Assembly (NCBI RefSeq): GCF_002105155.1
Contig: NW_019029048.1
Location: forward strand, 62,001-126,000
From: Lobosporangium transversale
Lineage: Eukaryota; Mortierellomycota; Mortierellomycetes; Mortierellales; Mortierellaceae
Reading direction: 5' to 3'
Length of the DNA stretch: 64,000 bases
Under the pieces are notes generated by a model that saw only the letters and a list, made by a program, of their open reading frames with translations, did no database searches and was not told where the DNA came from. The translations under genes were made by a program, and so were the position numbers. Position 1 is the first letter of the stretch. Each line of letters opens with the position of its first letter. This document shows positions 35,543-47,436 of the stretch, piece after piece.

Positions 35543-36985
35543 AACCTACCTTCTGACGTAAGAGATCCCTCTTGAGCGTCTGTAACCTCTCCTGACGTTT
35601 CTTGAGATAGCTGAACAGATCGATGTAATGATCCAAAAAGTCTGATGGGCAAAAAAAAAAAAAAAAAAAAAAAGAATGTCAGCTCAATCCCTTTTCCCTT
35701 TCAGACTCTGGGATTATTATTATTATTATTATTTTTTCTTAATAAAAAACTCACAGATATGCGTGCTTTGACATTTCCGCACTTTAGCAGGTGTCGGTGG
35801 TAAAACCACTCCAAATTTATCAACTTTGTCGTGATGATCCTTTGCTTTTTCTTCCTCTTGGTTTTGAGTTTGTCTCAATTGTCCCGGCTTCTGATAATCT
35901 ATTATCGTTCCTCCTGCCGTTGCGCCTTCGCGACCCTTCTCTTCTGTACCATCTTCATCGCTATCAAGAAGAAAGACACAGGATCCAGGCACAGGTGTTG
36001 AAGCAGAAGTAGTGTCCTTGGCCACAGCGACATCAGTGGTGGCATTCTCGCTTTCATGATAAAAGCCTCCTCCAGATCTAAATCCAACCTCAACACAAGC
36101 TCTAACTCTAATTCTACCTCTAGCTCCGGCTTCAGATCCATGCTCAATCTCTCCTCCGGTCCGTGTCACTGTATCTACCGCATTCTGAAATCCGTGCTTG
36201 GCCCCACTACTAATATGCCCTACAAGGGTTCGACCATCGGTCTTGATCTGGATCCGTGACAACTCAGTTGATAATCCGGTTTGTTGACCATACTTTCCTC
36301 CTACATCAATATCGAGATTGGTCCCGTTACTGTTTTTGCGATACATCTGAGAGAAATCATTGGCATTTCCGCTGGTTAAGGACTCTGAACGCATACATCT
36401 TGAAAATCCACCTCTTGCTGTTAATATTGGGCTTGAGCCAGTCAGTCCTGTTACCGTTCCTGGTGAGAACGGTGGTACTGATAACGGCATTGGTGAGAAT
36501 AAGGAAAAAGATGATGACCATGCTTTGGCAGAGAACATTGACAAGGCCGATGATGCTGAAGTTAGAGATCTTGAACAAGAAAACGACATCTGTGATGTAT
36601 ATCCTGACATAGACCTGGCCCTACGCCCCACTTCCTTCACGAGGCGAGCATACGCTTCTATGCTGTTACTGTCGCGGTTGTAGTTTGGGTTGTGTCTATA
36701 ACCATTATTGTAGTTCGAGTGTCTATTCCCCTGACTATCTCTGAAATGGTCGCTAATTACAAGTGGTTGAGCGTGATGTGCACATTGCGTATGCTGCCCT
36801 TGCTCAAGTGCATGTTCCATATCGCGTCTGATAAATATTGAGTCAGTTTCATTAGTAATATTTAGAGGTTGTAAACGACACGCGGTGTCCTGAATTTGTT
36901 GCTCTGTTGCTCTCTGTTGCTTCAAATGAAGAGATATTGCAGGGTCATTGCCACAGACTTTTTTTAGTATGTTTAATGGGACCAT
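33574..36985 (-). CDS. Dbf2/Sid2-like NDR-family Ser/Thr kinase
   Basis: Exons 36985..35755, 35641..35550, 35427..34223, 34134..34038 and 33954..33574 (phases 1, 0, 2, 0) give 1001 aa. The first ~400 residues are low complexity. Then come TPAKVRKCQST and YFLDHYIDLFSYLKKRQERL, the Mob1-binding N-terminal region of Dbf2/Sid2. The kinase domain (about 474-860) has G-Q-G-G-F-G, A-L-K, H-R-D-L-K-P-E-N, D-F-G, and S-I-V-G-S-A-D-Y-M-A-P-E in the activation segment. Between DFG and APE sits a ~130-residue insert with poly-Gln, longer than the usual NDR insert. The C-terminal hydrophobic motif reads FVGFTFRH, with the Thr that is phosphorylated in relatives. Family role: terminal kinase of the mitotic exit / septation network, with Mob1, controlling cytokinesis. 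Twice as long as yeast Dbf2 (about 570 aa). Confidence 0.9.
35490..35544. repeat. T33 followed directly by A22 inside a kinase intron
   Basis: Perfect T-to-A homopolymer junction filling nearly half of the 122-nt intron between exons 2 and 3. It can fold back as a hairpin of at least 20 A:T pairs in DNA or pre-mRNA. An (ATT)n run at 35712-35733 and an A22 run at 35651-35672 sit in the neighbouring intron. Confidence 0.85.
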
Positions 36986-37113
36986 TGAACCAAGTTAAAG
37001 ACGATTGAGGAGAGGCCAGTTCACAAAAACAAAAAGAGAGATAAATGAATAAGTCTGCTATGCTCTCTTAGTGCCACCCCACCTTCGTTAGGATATACTG
37101 GCTAATAGAATCC

Positions 37114-37115
<2 letters not shown>

Positions 37116-37143
<28 letters not shown>
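37116..37143. repeat. T27 homopolymer in the Tpr-kinase spacer
   Basis: Lies in the 291-nt gap between the Mlp1/Tpr stop and the kinase start; on the gene strand it is poly-A. Confidence 0.75.
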
Positions 37144-37145
<2 letters not shown>

Positions 37146-37276
37146 TGCAGTAGTGACGCTTAATCTTCTTATTTTGTAGTAGCGGTGCTTTTTCTAACTA
37201 GAAATATTACATGATTCTTAATGATCCTGGCTCATTAACTGATACTTTGATTCCCTCTTCCGTCATCGCTACCCCC

Positions 37277-40200
37277 CTATACCGCTGACTCTGATGCGTC
37301 TGCATCTCCATCACCATCGTGTTCCCGCTGTTCATCTAAATCAAGATCCAAGTCCCCTTCTTCCTCCACCTCATTGCCCTGTGGCGTCTGTATATCAACA
37401 TCCTCAAGACTAGTCGTTGGGCCTGGTGTACCATATGTCGTATCTAGTCCCTCCTCCAGCTCATCTTCCAACGCATGTTCGGCCCCTGTCTCCACTGCAG
37501 ACTCTTGTGGTGCATGATGCTCTTCTTCTCCCCCTGTCTTGGCCTCGCTACCTTCGGTAATGTTCGTATCCATTGCTGCCTCTGTATCATCCTCCACCTC
37601 ACCCTCCTCAAAATCTGTCAGAGGTCCAGGCGTACCTGGCGCTACTGATTCAACAGGCACTGTAATACCAGACTCTTCCGAGGTTTCTGCTGCTATCGTG
37701 CCTTCATCAGGGAGTTCCGTTATCACTGTCTCACTACTGGGCCGTGGTCTCTTCACTGGGGGAATATCGTCCACATCCATCGCCATGTTCTCGTGTGAGC
37801 CTTCCTGTGCGGACAAATCCTCAGTATCCTCTAGATCAGTCGGTCCAGGTGTCGATACAATCGTAATGCTTTCCTGGACACTCTCTATTGTTTCATGTCG
37901 GCGCTTCTGGCCATGAGGAAGCGAAGTCTTTAGAATGACCTCTGATTGCGACTGCGGTTGCGACTGCGATTGCGCTACATCCGCCGGTGCCGGTGAAGTG
38001 CTAGGTTCTGTGACTACAACTGTTGCGCCAGTAGGAGGCGATGCAGGCCGCGTCTCTGCAGTGTCGGATGTGCTGACAACCCTCTTCCGTTGGATGGTAA
38101 CTGTCTGTGTTTTTTCTATCGGCGCACTCTCATTCGTCTCTGGTGTGGATGTAATCGCAGTTGGAGCTTCAACCACAGGTAGTGGTCGCTGACGCTTAAT
38201 AAGCATGGATGAAGATTTCTGTTCAGGCATAGTACTCGCCGCCGTGGATGAATTTGCTGCTCCAGGCATAACACTTGTTGCAGGTATTGATGGCGACGAG
38301 TTCTGAGATTGACTGAGGTTCCCAGGCAATTCCTCTTCTCTGCGGCGCTTGATTAACAGACGCGAAGACTGTCCGGATGATGAGGTTAGTACTGGTGCTG
38401 ATGGCGCTGATGATGCTGGCGATGCTGTTGTCACTGTTGGCGGTGTTGGTGTCGGTGTGGCAGTCTGCGCAGCTTCGGCGTTAGATATCACATTATCAGC
38501 TTTCGGTCTGCTTGCAGGACTTGAAGGCGTTGAGGCAGTGGAAGCTACTACGGCTGCAGCTGCAACACGATCTCCAAGTGGTGGTCGCAAGCGCGACTGG
38601 CCAGGACCTGGTCTGGCCTGTGGGTGGGCCGCTGGCGAGGCAGTGCCAGGCCGGGGAGGTATTCCCGCCAGTTGGCGCGCAGCTGGCTGTATAGTTGCCT
38701 GTGCAGCCCCACTTTGGACAGGAGCACCGCCTGGCGTCCCAGCGGTTGATCGGACAGGTCGGACTATATTAGTGGGGCGTACAACAGTGGCTGCTGTTGT
38801 ACCATTATTAGCAGTTAACTGATTCTTCAAGTTCTGAATCTCCTTATCCTTGGCATGAATCTTTAACTGTTGACGCATCTCATTCATCTTAATTTCCGCC
38901 TCATGTTTTGATGTCATTTCTGCAGCCAGCTTTTGTTTCTCTTCCGCAATCTTGGCTTCAACCTCTTCATTAGAAAGCGAGCTTCCGTTTACAGCCCCAC
39001 CGTTCTGAGCAGCAGTTTTCCTCTCCTCTTCAAGGGTAGTCTGCAATTCTTTCTATTAAGCATGAAGCCATTTAATACCACACAGCGTATGTTAGCACGC
39101 GAGGGTTTCGTCAGATAGCAGACACAACAGACAGTCATCAGGCATGACTGGTTTCTATCAATACTTACAAGCTTGGCTGCCAGCTGTTTGTTTCGGTTAA
39201 TGCTAAGATTTAGTCTAGCCCTGGTCTGTTCAAAATTATGTTCAGCCGCCTCTTTCTTTTTTGTTAGATCTGCTTTTTCTGCCTCATACTTGGCTATAGC
39301 AGCAGAATCTGACTCTGACCCAGCCTTCTTTGCTTCCTCAAGGAGCTTCTCCAGTTCTGTAATTCTGGCTTTTAGAGTTCCAATCTCCTTCTGGGCCTCT
39401 TCCAGCTTAGCTGTCTCTTCAGTGCATTTCTTGCGCCAAGCCATAACATGTCCACTAACTTTGTTGAAAGCGACCGATGCCTCACCCAGCTTATTCTGAA
39501 GGGTCTTGTTCGTGTTCCTAAGCTCATCAGCCTCAGCTTGAAGTGCATTCATAGCCTTTTCGACCTCCGCACTCTCTACTCTGTTTCTCTCCACAGTATC
39601 CTTGAGCTCTTGGAACTCAGTGGGGTCGATACGGTCGTGTTTAGCCATGATTTCGACTGTCCTCATCCTCCAGCGATCTCTATCTTCACCTACTTGCTTT
39701 AGCTCTTCCTTACTGAACTCCAAGTCAGCCTTCATCTCCCGAACTTGCTCGTTCAAAGGATCCAACTTTCGCTGAAGCTCTTGTCTGGCAGTTTCCAACG
39801 ATAGTACCCTATTCTGAAGTCTCTGGTTCTCAGCGCGAAGAGTGGTGTTGCTTTCACGCAGAAGATTGAGTTGATTAATCTTCTCTAAGAGCTGCTCGTG
39901 CTGCTGCTTAGATACCATAACTTCCTGATGCTTGGTACGCTCTTCCGTAAGCAGACTGCGCGTCTCCTCCAGGGATCGACTAGTTTGCTCAAGTTGCTGC
40001 TTAAGCCGGCGTGATTCCTGCAGATTTAATTCATGCTGACATTCGAGAATTTCCTTCTCGCGGCGGACATATCTGATGACATCGCGCAACTCTGCCAGTT
40101 GAGCCTCTGTGCTGCCCTTGTTTGCTCCCTCAGAGCCTTCACCATTACTAGCTTCGCCCTCTACAATAGGGGCATTGGCACGCTGCTGAATCGTCAATAC

Positions 40201-43200
40201 CTGAGCACTAACATCCTCCAAGTGGCGATGAAGCTTGTCATTCTGCTCCTTGAGTTCTGAGCATCGCTTTTCTGTCTCCGACAGCGACTTTTGCAGAAGT
40301 GACTTTTGATTCTCCCACGATAATTCAGCTGTTTGAAGATTAGCGAGCGCAGTTTCAGAAGCTGTCTTATATTGCTCGAGCTCAGCTGTCTGCCTGGTGT
40401 ATTTTTCCTTGAGCTTAGTCAGGGCCTCAATATCCTTGGCGTGGTTCATGAGCTCACGTTCATAATTTTCATGAGCCTCCTTGGTCTGTGCGCCCTGGAT
40501 TCGGAGATCTCTGCGATAACGGCTCTCGATAGCATTCATTTGACTTTCAACTGTCTCAAGCTTTCGAACCTTAGCCTCTAGATCCTCCTTCTCCTTTCTC
40601 CATACTCCACGCTCTTCGTCAGCCTTGTTTTGCATCTCTAGTAGATTATTAGCAGCACTCTGAGCGCGCTCTTCAGCATTAGCTAATTTAGTCTCCAGTG
40701 ACTTGATTGTCTGAGAATTCTCCTCAAGCTTCTGGTCATGCTCTTTCTTGAATTCTTCAAATGTAGCAGTGAGTTCCGCAAGTCGATCCTCATTCGTCTG
40801 ACTAATGGCTTGGAACTGAGCAAGATGTTGACGACTAGCATCCGCCTCAGCCTGGTAGCGCGCCAGATCCGCATGAAGCTGCACCACTTGGGCCTGCAAC
40901 TGCTCTTCGCGTGTTGCTTCTGATGATTCTGTGCCTGCGGGCTTCTGCTGATAAACAGCCAATTGGTCCTCACGGCTCTTGATCTGCTTATTGAGATCCT
41001 CGACCTTGGCATTGGTGTGCTCCAACGATGTTTTGGCTGCAATGAGCGCTTCCCGGGAGCTCTGGTATTCTGCCTGGAGCGTATCGATCCTGGTTTGCCA
41101 TTCCTTTGTTTCAATATCCCTACGATCACGCAAACGTTTGCCATTCTCGGACTCCTCCTTGAGTTTCTCCCTAAGTGTCTCAACCTCTTGCTCCTTACTT
41201 GCAACTGCATTCTCTAAGCGGCGCTTAGTCTGTTCATTACCTCTCTCTAATTCATTCGTCATGTTCTGAACGGTCTGCAAAAGCTCATTGAGATGGCTCT
41301 TTTCCTTAACTAGTGCCTGGTTCTCTTCGAGCAATCGTGACTCGAATGATTTCCATAGTGCTTTTTCTGTCTTCAAGTTATTGATCTCAGCGGAAAGGCG
41401 GGTGGTAGAGTCGCGTTCAGCGTACAAGTCGGAGGAGAGTTTCTGGTTGGCGATTTCATGGCGAGTTGAAGAGTCTTGAAGATACGCGCATCTCTTCCTG
41501 AGCTCACTCATTTCATTGGATTGATGCGTGCTGTTTTCCATCAAGAGATTGTAACGCTCATTTAAGACCTCAATTTGAGACTTAGCGCGTCCGAGTTGAA
41601 TACGATAGTCAGAGTTTTCTGCTTGTGCCTGCTGGAGCTGATCTTTCAGATGTCTGTTGTCTATTGTGGTCTCATTGCGATATGCATCAAAAGTTTTTTG
41701 TAGGTCGGCCAAGAGTTTGGCATATTCTGTGTTTTCAGCATTGACAGGTTTTTCGGCGTCTGCTGTTGTAGCTGTGGCTCCATCTTCAGCCGTGGCAGCG
41801 ACGGCAGGGACATTACGCATGTTCGAAGTCTTGAGAATACGACGCATCATCTCCAGCTCCTGCTTATACGTCGCGATCTGCAAATCTCGAGAACCGATGT
41901 CCTCACGCATCTTTTCGATTTCTCGCTGGGCTTCCTCAATAACTTCTTGCTGCTCCCTCCTCTTGGCCTGCGCCTCAGGGCCCTGTGCCTCTTCTTGCTC
42001 TTGAGTAAGCTTGCGAGCAATTTCACGTAGCTTTTTATTTTGCTGTTGTAACTCCTGGATATTGGAGAAAATAACAAGGTGATCATCGATAGCTTTCTCT
42101 CCTTCTGTCATGGAAGTTGTATTTTGGCTCAACGTTGAGGTAGGAGCAAGTGACTGTGGTGCATTAGGGGCTTTGATCCTCCATAACAAATTCTGAACCT
42201 GGCGGTCAAGATCTTGATTCTCCTTGTGCAAGAGATCGCGTTCTTTGATCACATTATCAAGTTGAGCCAGCACTTCCCGTGCACCGAATGCAATCTGCTC
42301 TTTCTCAGCTGAAGCTGCTTCTAATTGGGCTGCCATTTCCTTAGCGTGTTCCTCCAGGCGTTGATATTCAAGCTGTTGTTCACGGATAAGAGGAGCCTAA
42401 AAAAGAATGGGGGTTAAGGTTAGGTTTTGCACATCGAAAATAGTAATACATAATAAACCATATATCTGCAGAATCAAAAGACACATACTCCGTCAGATAA
42501 TTCCTTCACAATTGCATCGATTGATTCTTGAAGCCGACCATTCTCTATCTTCAGCTGAGTATATTCGGCCTGAAGCTCCATATACCGAGTATACTATCCA
42601 AGGTTATAAGGAATCATGTCAATTTCTATTATGATGCTTGTTCTAACAATCCTGATTAGCGACATGAGACAGAATTGACTTACGACCTGTGTGAGTGACA
42701 TTCCTGTCTTTTGCAGACGAGCAGCTGCAGCAGCGGTTGGCGAAAGCACGCCCATCTATATGATAATGAAATAAACTGGGGTGGTGAATTCCTGAAAGCA
42801 TATATAAGTAAGAGAGCAAGGTAATATAATCATTGGTACTCAATCACTTACGCGGCCAATACCGAGGCCAGAGGTTCCGGAAGTATCAATTAAACCAGCT
42901 TGGTTTAGCAGTTCATCAGCACGTTTCTGCTCTTCTTTGAGTTGTACAATCTGCGTTGTCGATTGTTCAAGCTTGATTTGAAGCTGCATCTTCTCTTCCG
43001 CAATCACGCTAATTGTTTCTTGGTATTCAGACTCCTTTGTGTAAATAACTTTCTGCATCTCTTCCAGTGTCACTATGGTATCAGTAAATGGAGCACGTTA
43101 ATGACCTTCGATATAAAGAATCTGAACGATCTCCTGGTTGATCGAATCCGATAGGTGACCTACATTCAAGATCTGCAATACGATTCTTGCTTTCGGTTGC

Positions 43201-44496
43201 TGCGCGTTCCCAAAGTTCGCCGAGGCGCCGTTGAGTTTCCATCTCGACACGGAACTGTTCCTCGTGGACAAGGTTTTGATCTTGGAGCTCCCTGTTCTTT
43301 TGGAGCGATTCCTCTAACTTATCTTGTTGTTCCTTCAACCTCCGTTGAAGTGCAGCATTGGATTGATTAGCTGCTGTTGAATCGATGCGCGCCTGATCAA
43401 GATCTGCTTGCAATTGCAAAATTTGAGCTGTCTTTTCGGAGCGATAGTTATTGAACTCGGTTGATTTTGCTTCCAATTCTGAATTTGTCCAATTCATGCG
43501 TTGATTAAGCATCTCCAGCTCTTGTTCAATTGCTTGTTTTTGAAGCTATAATACCATTGAATAATATTAGGCAGAGTGTATCGGCAAAGTGATACGAAAT
43601 ACTTTGGTATTGCCTAAGCTATAAAATAAAACAAAACATAAACATAAATGTACCTTCTGTGACATTTCAGAAGCCTTTGCTTCACGAGCCTCTGATTCCA
43701 GCTTAGCCATTTCTTTCTTGGCTTCTTGATATTTGGTGGATATGACCTGGTAATCCGAATTTGACTGCTCCAGCTCATTGACCTTACGTTCGAGTGCCCC
43801 TAGGGTCTCTCGTTTTTCAGATTCCAATGTCTCGATCCTGGATTTGAGTGTGTCGACCTCTGCATGCGCGTGTAGTGATCCACTTTGCTGGCTTATTAAC
43901 TTATTCTCCAATTCAGTTGCCTTAGCCACTAATCCCAGAATGACCCATGAAAACAAAATAGTATTGATTCAGGATTAATACTCATAAATAACAAAATCAA
44001 AGAAAAACAATAATAATAATAATAAAAAACAAACCTGCATCCTGAGCCTCTTTGCTTGCCACAAGCAGTTTTTGTCGAAGATCAGATAGTTGCTTTTGTG
44101 AATTGTTAACTTTGGATTCATATTGACGAAGACGTTGCTCTACAAAGTCATTGACAATCGCAACTTTAATTTTAGCGATGAAAGCAAACATTACGGGGAA
44201 TGAAAACGCGCCTTTTTTTTTTTGTAATAAAAAAAAATCTCCTTGTTACCCATGTTGAGCCTTTCAGTCGCGAGATTGGCCTTGGCTTCCTCCGCCTGTT
44301 CTTTCCACGATGCATCTGAGGCATGGTTGATGGCCTTCTCGTCTAACTGTTTGATAAGCTTATTGAAGGCAGGCGCGATCTCGCTACCGTTCTTGAGCTG
44401 GTCAAGGAGTGTAGTCAGGTCCTCGACCTCCAGGGACAGAAGCTTGGAGATGCGTATCCTCTGCTGGTCGTTGAGAGTGATGGGTACGTCCTCCAT
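37277..44496 (-). CDS. Mlp1/Tpr nuclear-basket coiled-coil protein
   Basis: Nine exons: 44496..44250, 44139..44035, 43928..43654, 43545..43164, 43072..42852, 42755..42684, 42593..42489, 42396..39169 and 39052..37277. All phases match, giving 2136 aa (human TPR 2363, yeast Mlp1 1875). Residues 1 to about 1550 are almost continuous coiled coil with heptads rich in Glu, Gln, Lys and Leu. The motif VLSPTAAAAARLQKTGMSLTQV, coded by exon 6 alone, followed by YTRYMELQAEY, is the conserved TPR/MLP signature. The last ~550 residues are Pro/Thr/Ser/Glu-rich with KR-x-R clusters that could be nuclear import signals. Family role: filaments of the nuclear pore basket, with functions in mRNA export surveillance and chromatin anchoring. 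Small exons crowd the 5' third, while 3.2 kb of coiled coil is a single exon. The next gene on the same strand (kinase) starts 291 nt after this stop. Confidence 0.93.
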
Positions 44497-45055
44497 GGCT
44501 TATGCTCGCCCTGCGGTATTATTGAAGGAGGACCCTGTTTTGCTTCCGGTACTATATTTTGTAGTTCACTAAAGTTGTGCATTTTGTATTTTGAGATTCA
44601 GATCATTCGCGTTAATTCATTGCTGAGCCTATCCTTGTTTTCCTTTTTTTTTTTACACTTTAAGTGTCGCATCTGTGCTGTTGGCGTCATAGTCGAGTAA
44701 AAAACAAGGAAGAATGATATCGGGAATGACAACCAGTTTAGAGAGACGTTACCTCGTAAGGTGATGATCTTTTACTTATTTTTTTGCTGGCGTGAATGAA
44801 GCAATAAATGTGGGAAACAAATGAGGGTTAAATGAACAATGGTCCAGGCATAAAAAAATGCTCAATACCACGCCATCCATCACGGCATTAAATAATTAAT
44901 TCCATCACATATAGGAAATAATTTTTTTTTAATTCAAGAATGATATCGCTCAAACCCAGAACTTGGAATCAAGTCTGAAGCCGTTGTTGCTGTTGGTCTA
45001 AAGTAAGAGTCAAGATGCATTCTCTGGCCTCAAAGCCTGCTCTTCACTAATCGCT

Positions 45056-45086
<31 letters not shown>

Positions 45087-45790
45087 TTTGGCTTTCAGAA
45101 CATAAGCCAAATCTCTTAACATGCTAACATGCGAGGTTTTCTAAATAACTTCAAAGAACAGTCAAGACTTACGATCCCTGAATGCCTTCAAAAGTACGCA
45201 AATGGAAGCGTGAGCAGGCAGCAATCATTACTCACATTAAAAAGCAATATCAGTAACGACTAACCACTGAGAAAAAAGCAATATTACATGGTATGTATAG
45301 ATAGCATTCTCGGCGATGTGCTAGTGAAGGAAGGTCTGATATCTCATAAATGATACACGGCTTGAAAATCGAGGCTATGGTCGCCAGCACGAAAATATGG
45401 GCTACAGATTCTTCAAGACATCTCCTGCAAGTCTCGCTTGAAGATGACCTGGCCCTGGATATCCTTCCATGATTTCTCATCCAATTTTGGGTACATTTTT
45501 CTGGCGAAACCCACTGAAATTCGAAATGCCGATGATCACTCATTAGGCAGGGGCTCAGTAAACGGTTATCGAGATGTGGAGAGTATTTTGTTTTGTTAAT
45601 GTGTCGTAAATATATTGAATCTTTCATCGCGATATAAGATTTTTTTTCGGTGTGGTGCACCATCACTCAGAAAATTCTCACAGTCAGTGCTTTCTGGCGT
45701 GGTGTACCGAGAGTGTACCAGAATATTTTTGCGTAAGTATGCTACCACCTGTAGGTCAGCGGTGCTTCGCCCCAGTCAAGTCCACCGGTG

Positions 45791-45826
<36 letters not shown>

Positions 45827-46603
45827 GCACACCATCAGCATATTAGTGAACTTTCCATCTATTACTTCGATCGACTACAAAAGTAATTGATGCAAGACTT
45901 CGCTCGATTCCTTGCATTTAAAGTACCATCCTGCGTCGTGTTCTTCCTTCGTATATCTAATTCTTTACTTACTAAATCCAACCTCCGTCTTTTGATGACC
46001 ATCATTTACAGCTTTATATGCCACTGGCGTACCAGTACATTTAGCTTTCTGTCTTTTATTTCGCTCGCCGACATGATCTACGGACTTTCTACACCGCGAT
46101 GCAAAACCTGCTGTCAAAAACCGTAGCCATCAATGTTTCTACCTCACGTTAGATAGGCTTCAGGAGTAGAGGCAGCAATATGAAATAATGACTTGGAAGG
46201 CTACTCATGTAGTATAGGCGACATGCACATTTCTTCATTTTTTCCAAAGATTAACTAGTAATAAATAACTTGGATTCATAGGAAAGGTTGGCCTGCTTTA
46301 TCTAGTTAAAGTTAGGTCATTGCCACCACCCAAGGTTCTTGAAGTTCGCTAGTAGAATCCAAGCATTGGATGTAAACTTTGGTTACTTTAATTGAAGAAC
46401 TTGTCTGTGACTCCAGCATCACCCAAAATGTAAGTTCAAGCAGCGCCTGTCTGTCTGTCTTCTAAGGCTTTAGATTAAACAGACATTTCATTGAATATAT
46501 TAAGCTTTTAATTTAACTTTCGATTCAAATATATTATGAGTTGTAATAAATAGGTCAATGAAGAGTTGTAGCCTAATAGCCGAGCTCAAGCAGACTGCTT
46601 AGT
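44497..46603. other. Intergenic region with a possible LINE 3' relic
   Basis: No intact gene. It contains T28 at 45061-45088, A32 or so near 45789-45820, and the minus-strand open frame described separately. The stretch 45650-46560 has no frame with a recognisable domain. Confidence 0.5.
45250..45666 (-). pseudogene. Possible degenerate non-LTR retroelement fragment (weak)
   Basis: A 138-codon open frame contains W-V-S-P-E-K-C, an R-I-S-R-A-R-S-S-S block and C-R-R-C-L-E-E-S-V-A-H-I-F, reminiscent of the zinc-knuckle-like C-x-x-C...E...H-x-F end of LINE reverse-transcriptase proteins. The final Cys expected after H-x-F is not found, there is no upstream reverse transcriptase, and no introns can be fitted. 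An A28 run (gene strand) about 160 nt downstream would fit the tail of a truncated LINE, but such runs are common in this window. It may equally be a chance frame. Confidence 0.25.
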
Positions 46604-47436
46604 TTAAAACAATACCACGGCGCTCAATAAAGCAGCAACTCCAATAAGGCCTGAGACGGCAGCTGAGATGGAAGCACCACTATCTGGGTTAGTAGCCGAA
46701 GGAGAGGCTGGAGAAGAGGTCCTGGTGATTGATGAGCTAATGGGTGCATTCGAGACAGTAGTAGCGATAACAACAGCTGTAGTGGCTGTAGTGGCGGTAG
46801 CGGTAGCAGGCTCAGTAGCAGAGTTAGTAGCAGAGTCAGTAGCAGGCTTAGTTGCAGAAGGGGATGGTGTTCCAGTGTTGCCACCACTATTCTTGTTAGC
46901 CTCATACCACGCCTGCTTTGCTTTGTGCTCTTCAACGTATTTGTTGATTTCGTCTGAAGTAAAACGTCATTCAATTAAGATAATGGAAGCAAACCAGAAT
47001 CCGTTAACAAAGATAAAAAAGGCTTTCCTAAATACGAAGATCGCTTTAGTAACATACCAGCTGGGCATGTTCCTTTGCATGGGCCTGTCTCAGCCATAAA
47101 TTGCATGTAGTGTGGTGAGGTACGGTCATAGGAAATGGCAAGCGAGGCTATGAAGTGAGGGCTAGTAGGATCGGTCGTGAAGTCAGGGTAGAACTTCTTG
47201 CCAACAGTCTTTATTTGCGATGGATTAATAAAAAATGTAAATATAAATGAAAAAACGTTATGAATAGAAGGTTGTGAGGCATGGGCATGGATCTTGATGG
47301 CGTTCCCAAAGAAATATATACTTACGACCAGACAGTTGGTAATGCACTCGCCATCAGGCTTGAAGGGGAATTCAGTGGCCTGGGCATTGGCGACAGCAGC
47401 GATAGCAGATGCAAGAACGAGGGTAGAGAAATGCAT
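46604..47436 (-). CDS. Secreted, probably GPI-anchored Cys/Thr-rich protein
   Basis: Exons 47436..47326, 47208..47058 and 46953..46604 (phases 0 and 1) give 203 aa. A signal peptide is evident (MHFSTLVLASAIAAVANA, cut likely after NA or AQA). The mature part holds four Cys in a G-E-C-I-T-N-C and G-P-C-K-G-T-C arrangement flanking SPHFIASLAISYDRTSPHYMQFM, then a Ser/Thr/Ala/Pro-rich stalk of about 70 residues built from short ATxSAT repeats, and a C-terminal hydrophobic tail (SAAVSGLIGVAALLSAVVLF) that looks like a GPI-attachment signal. Such layout is typical of fungal cell-wall proteins. The Cys pattern is too small for CFEM (eight Cys). Function unknown. It is divergent from the MFS gene, with about 1.06 kb between the starts. 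Confidence 0.78.

Noticed and set aside
45772-45846. Lys-run frames created by poly-A tracts (also at 515-570, 56400-56460 and 57598-57835)
   Set aside because: Poly-Lys or poly-Phe stretches are translations of homopolymers and have no domain on either side.
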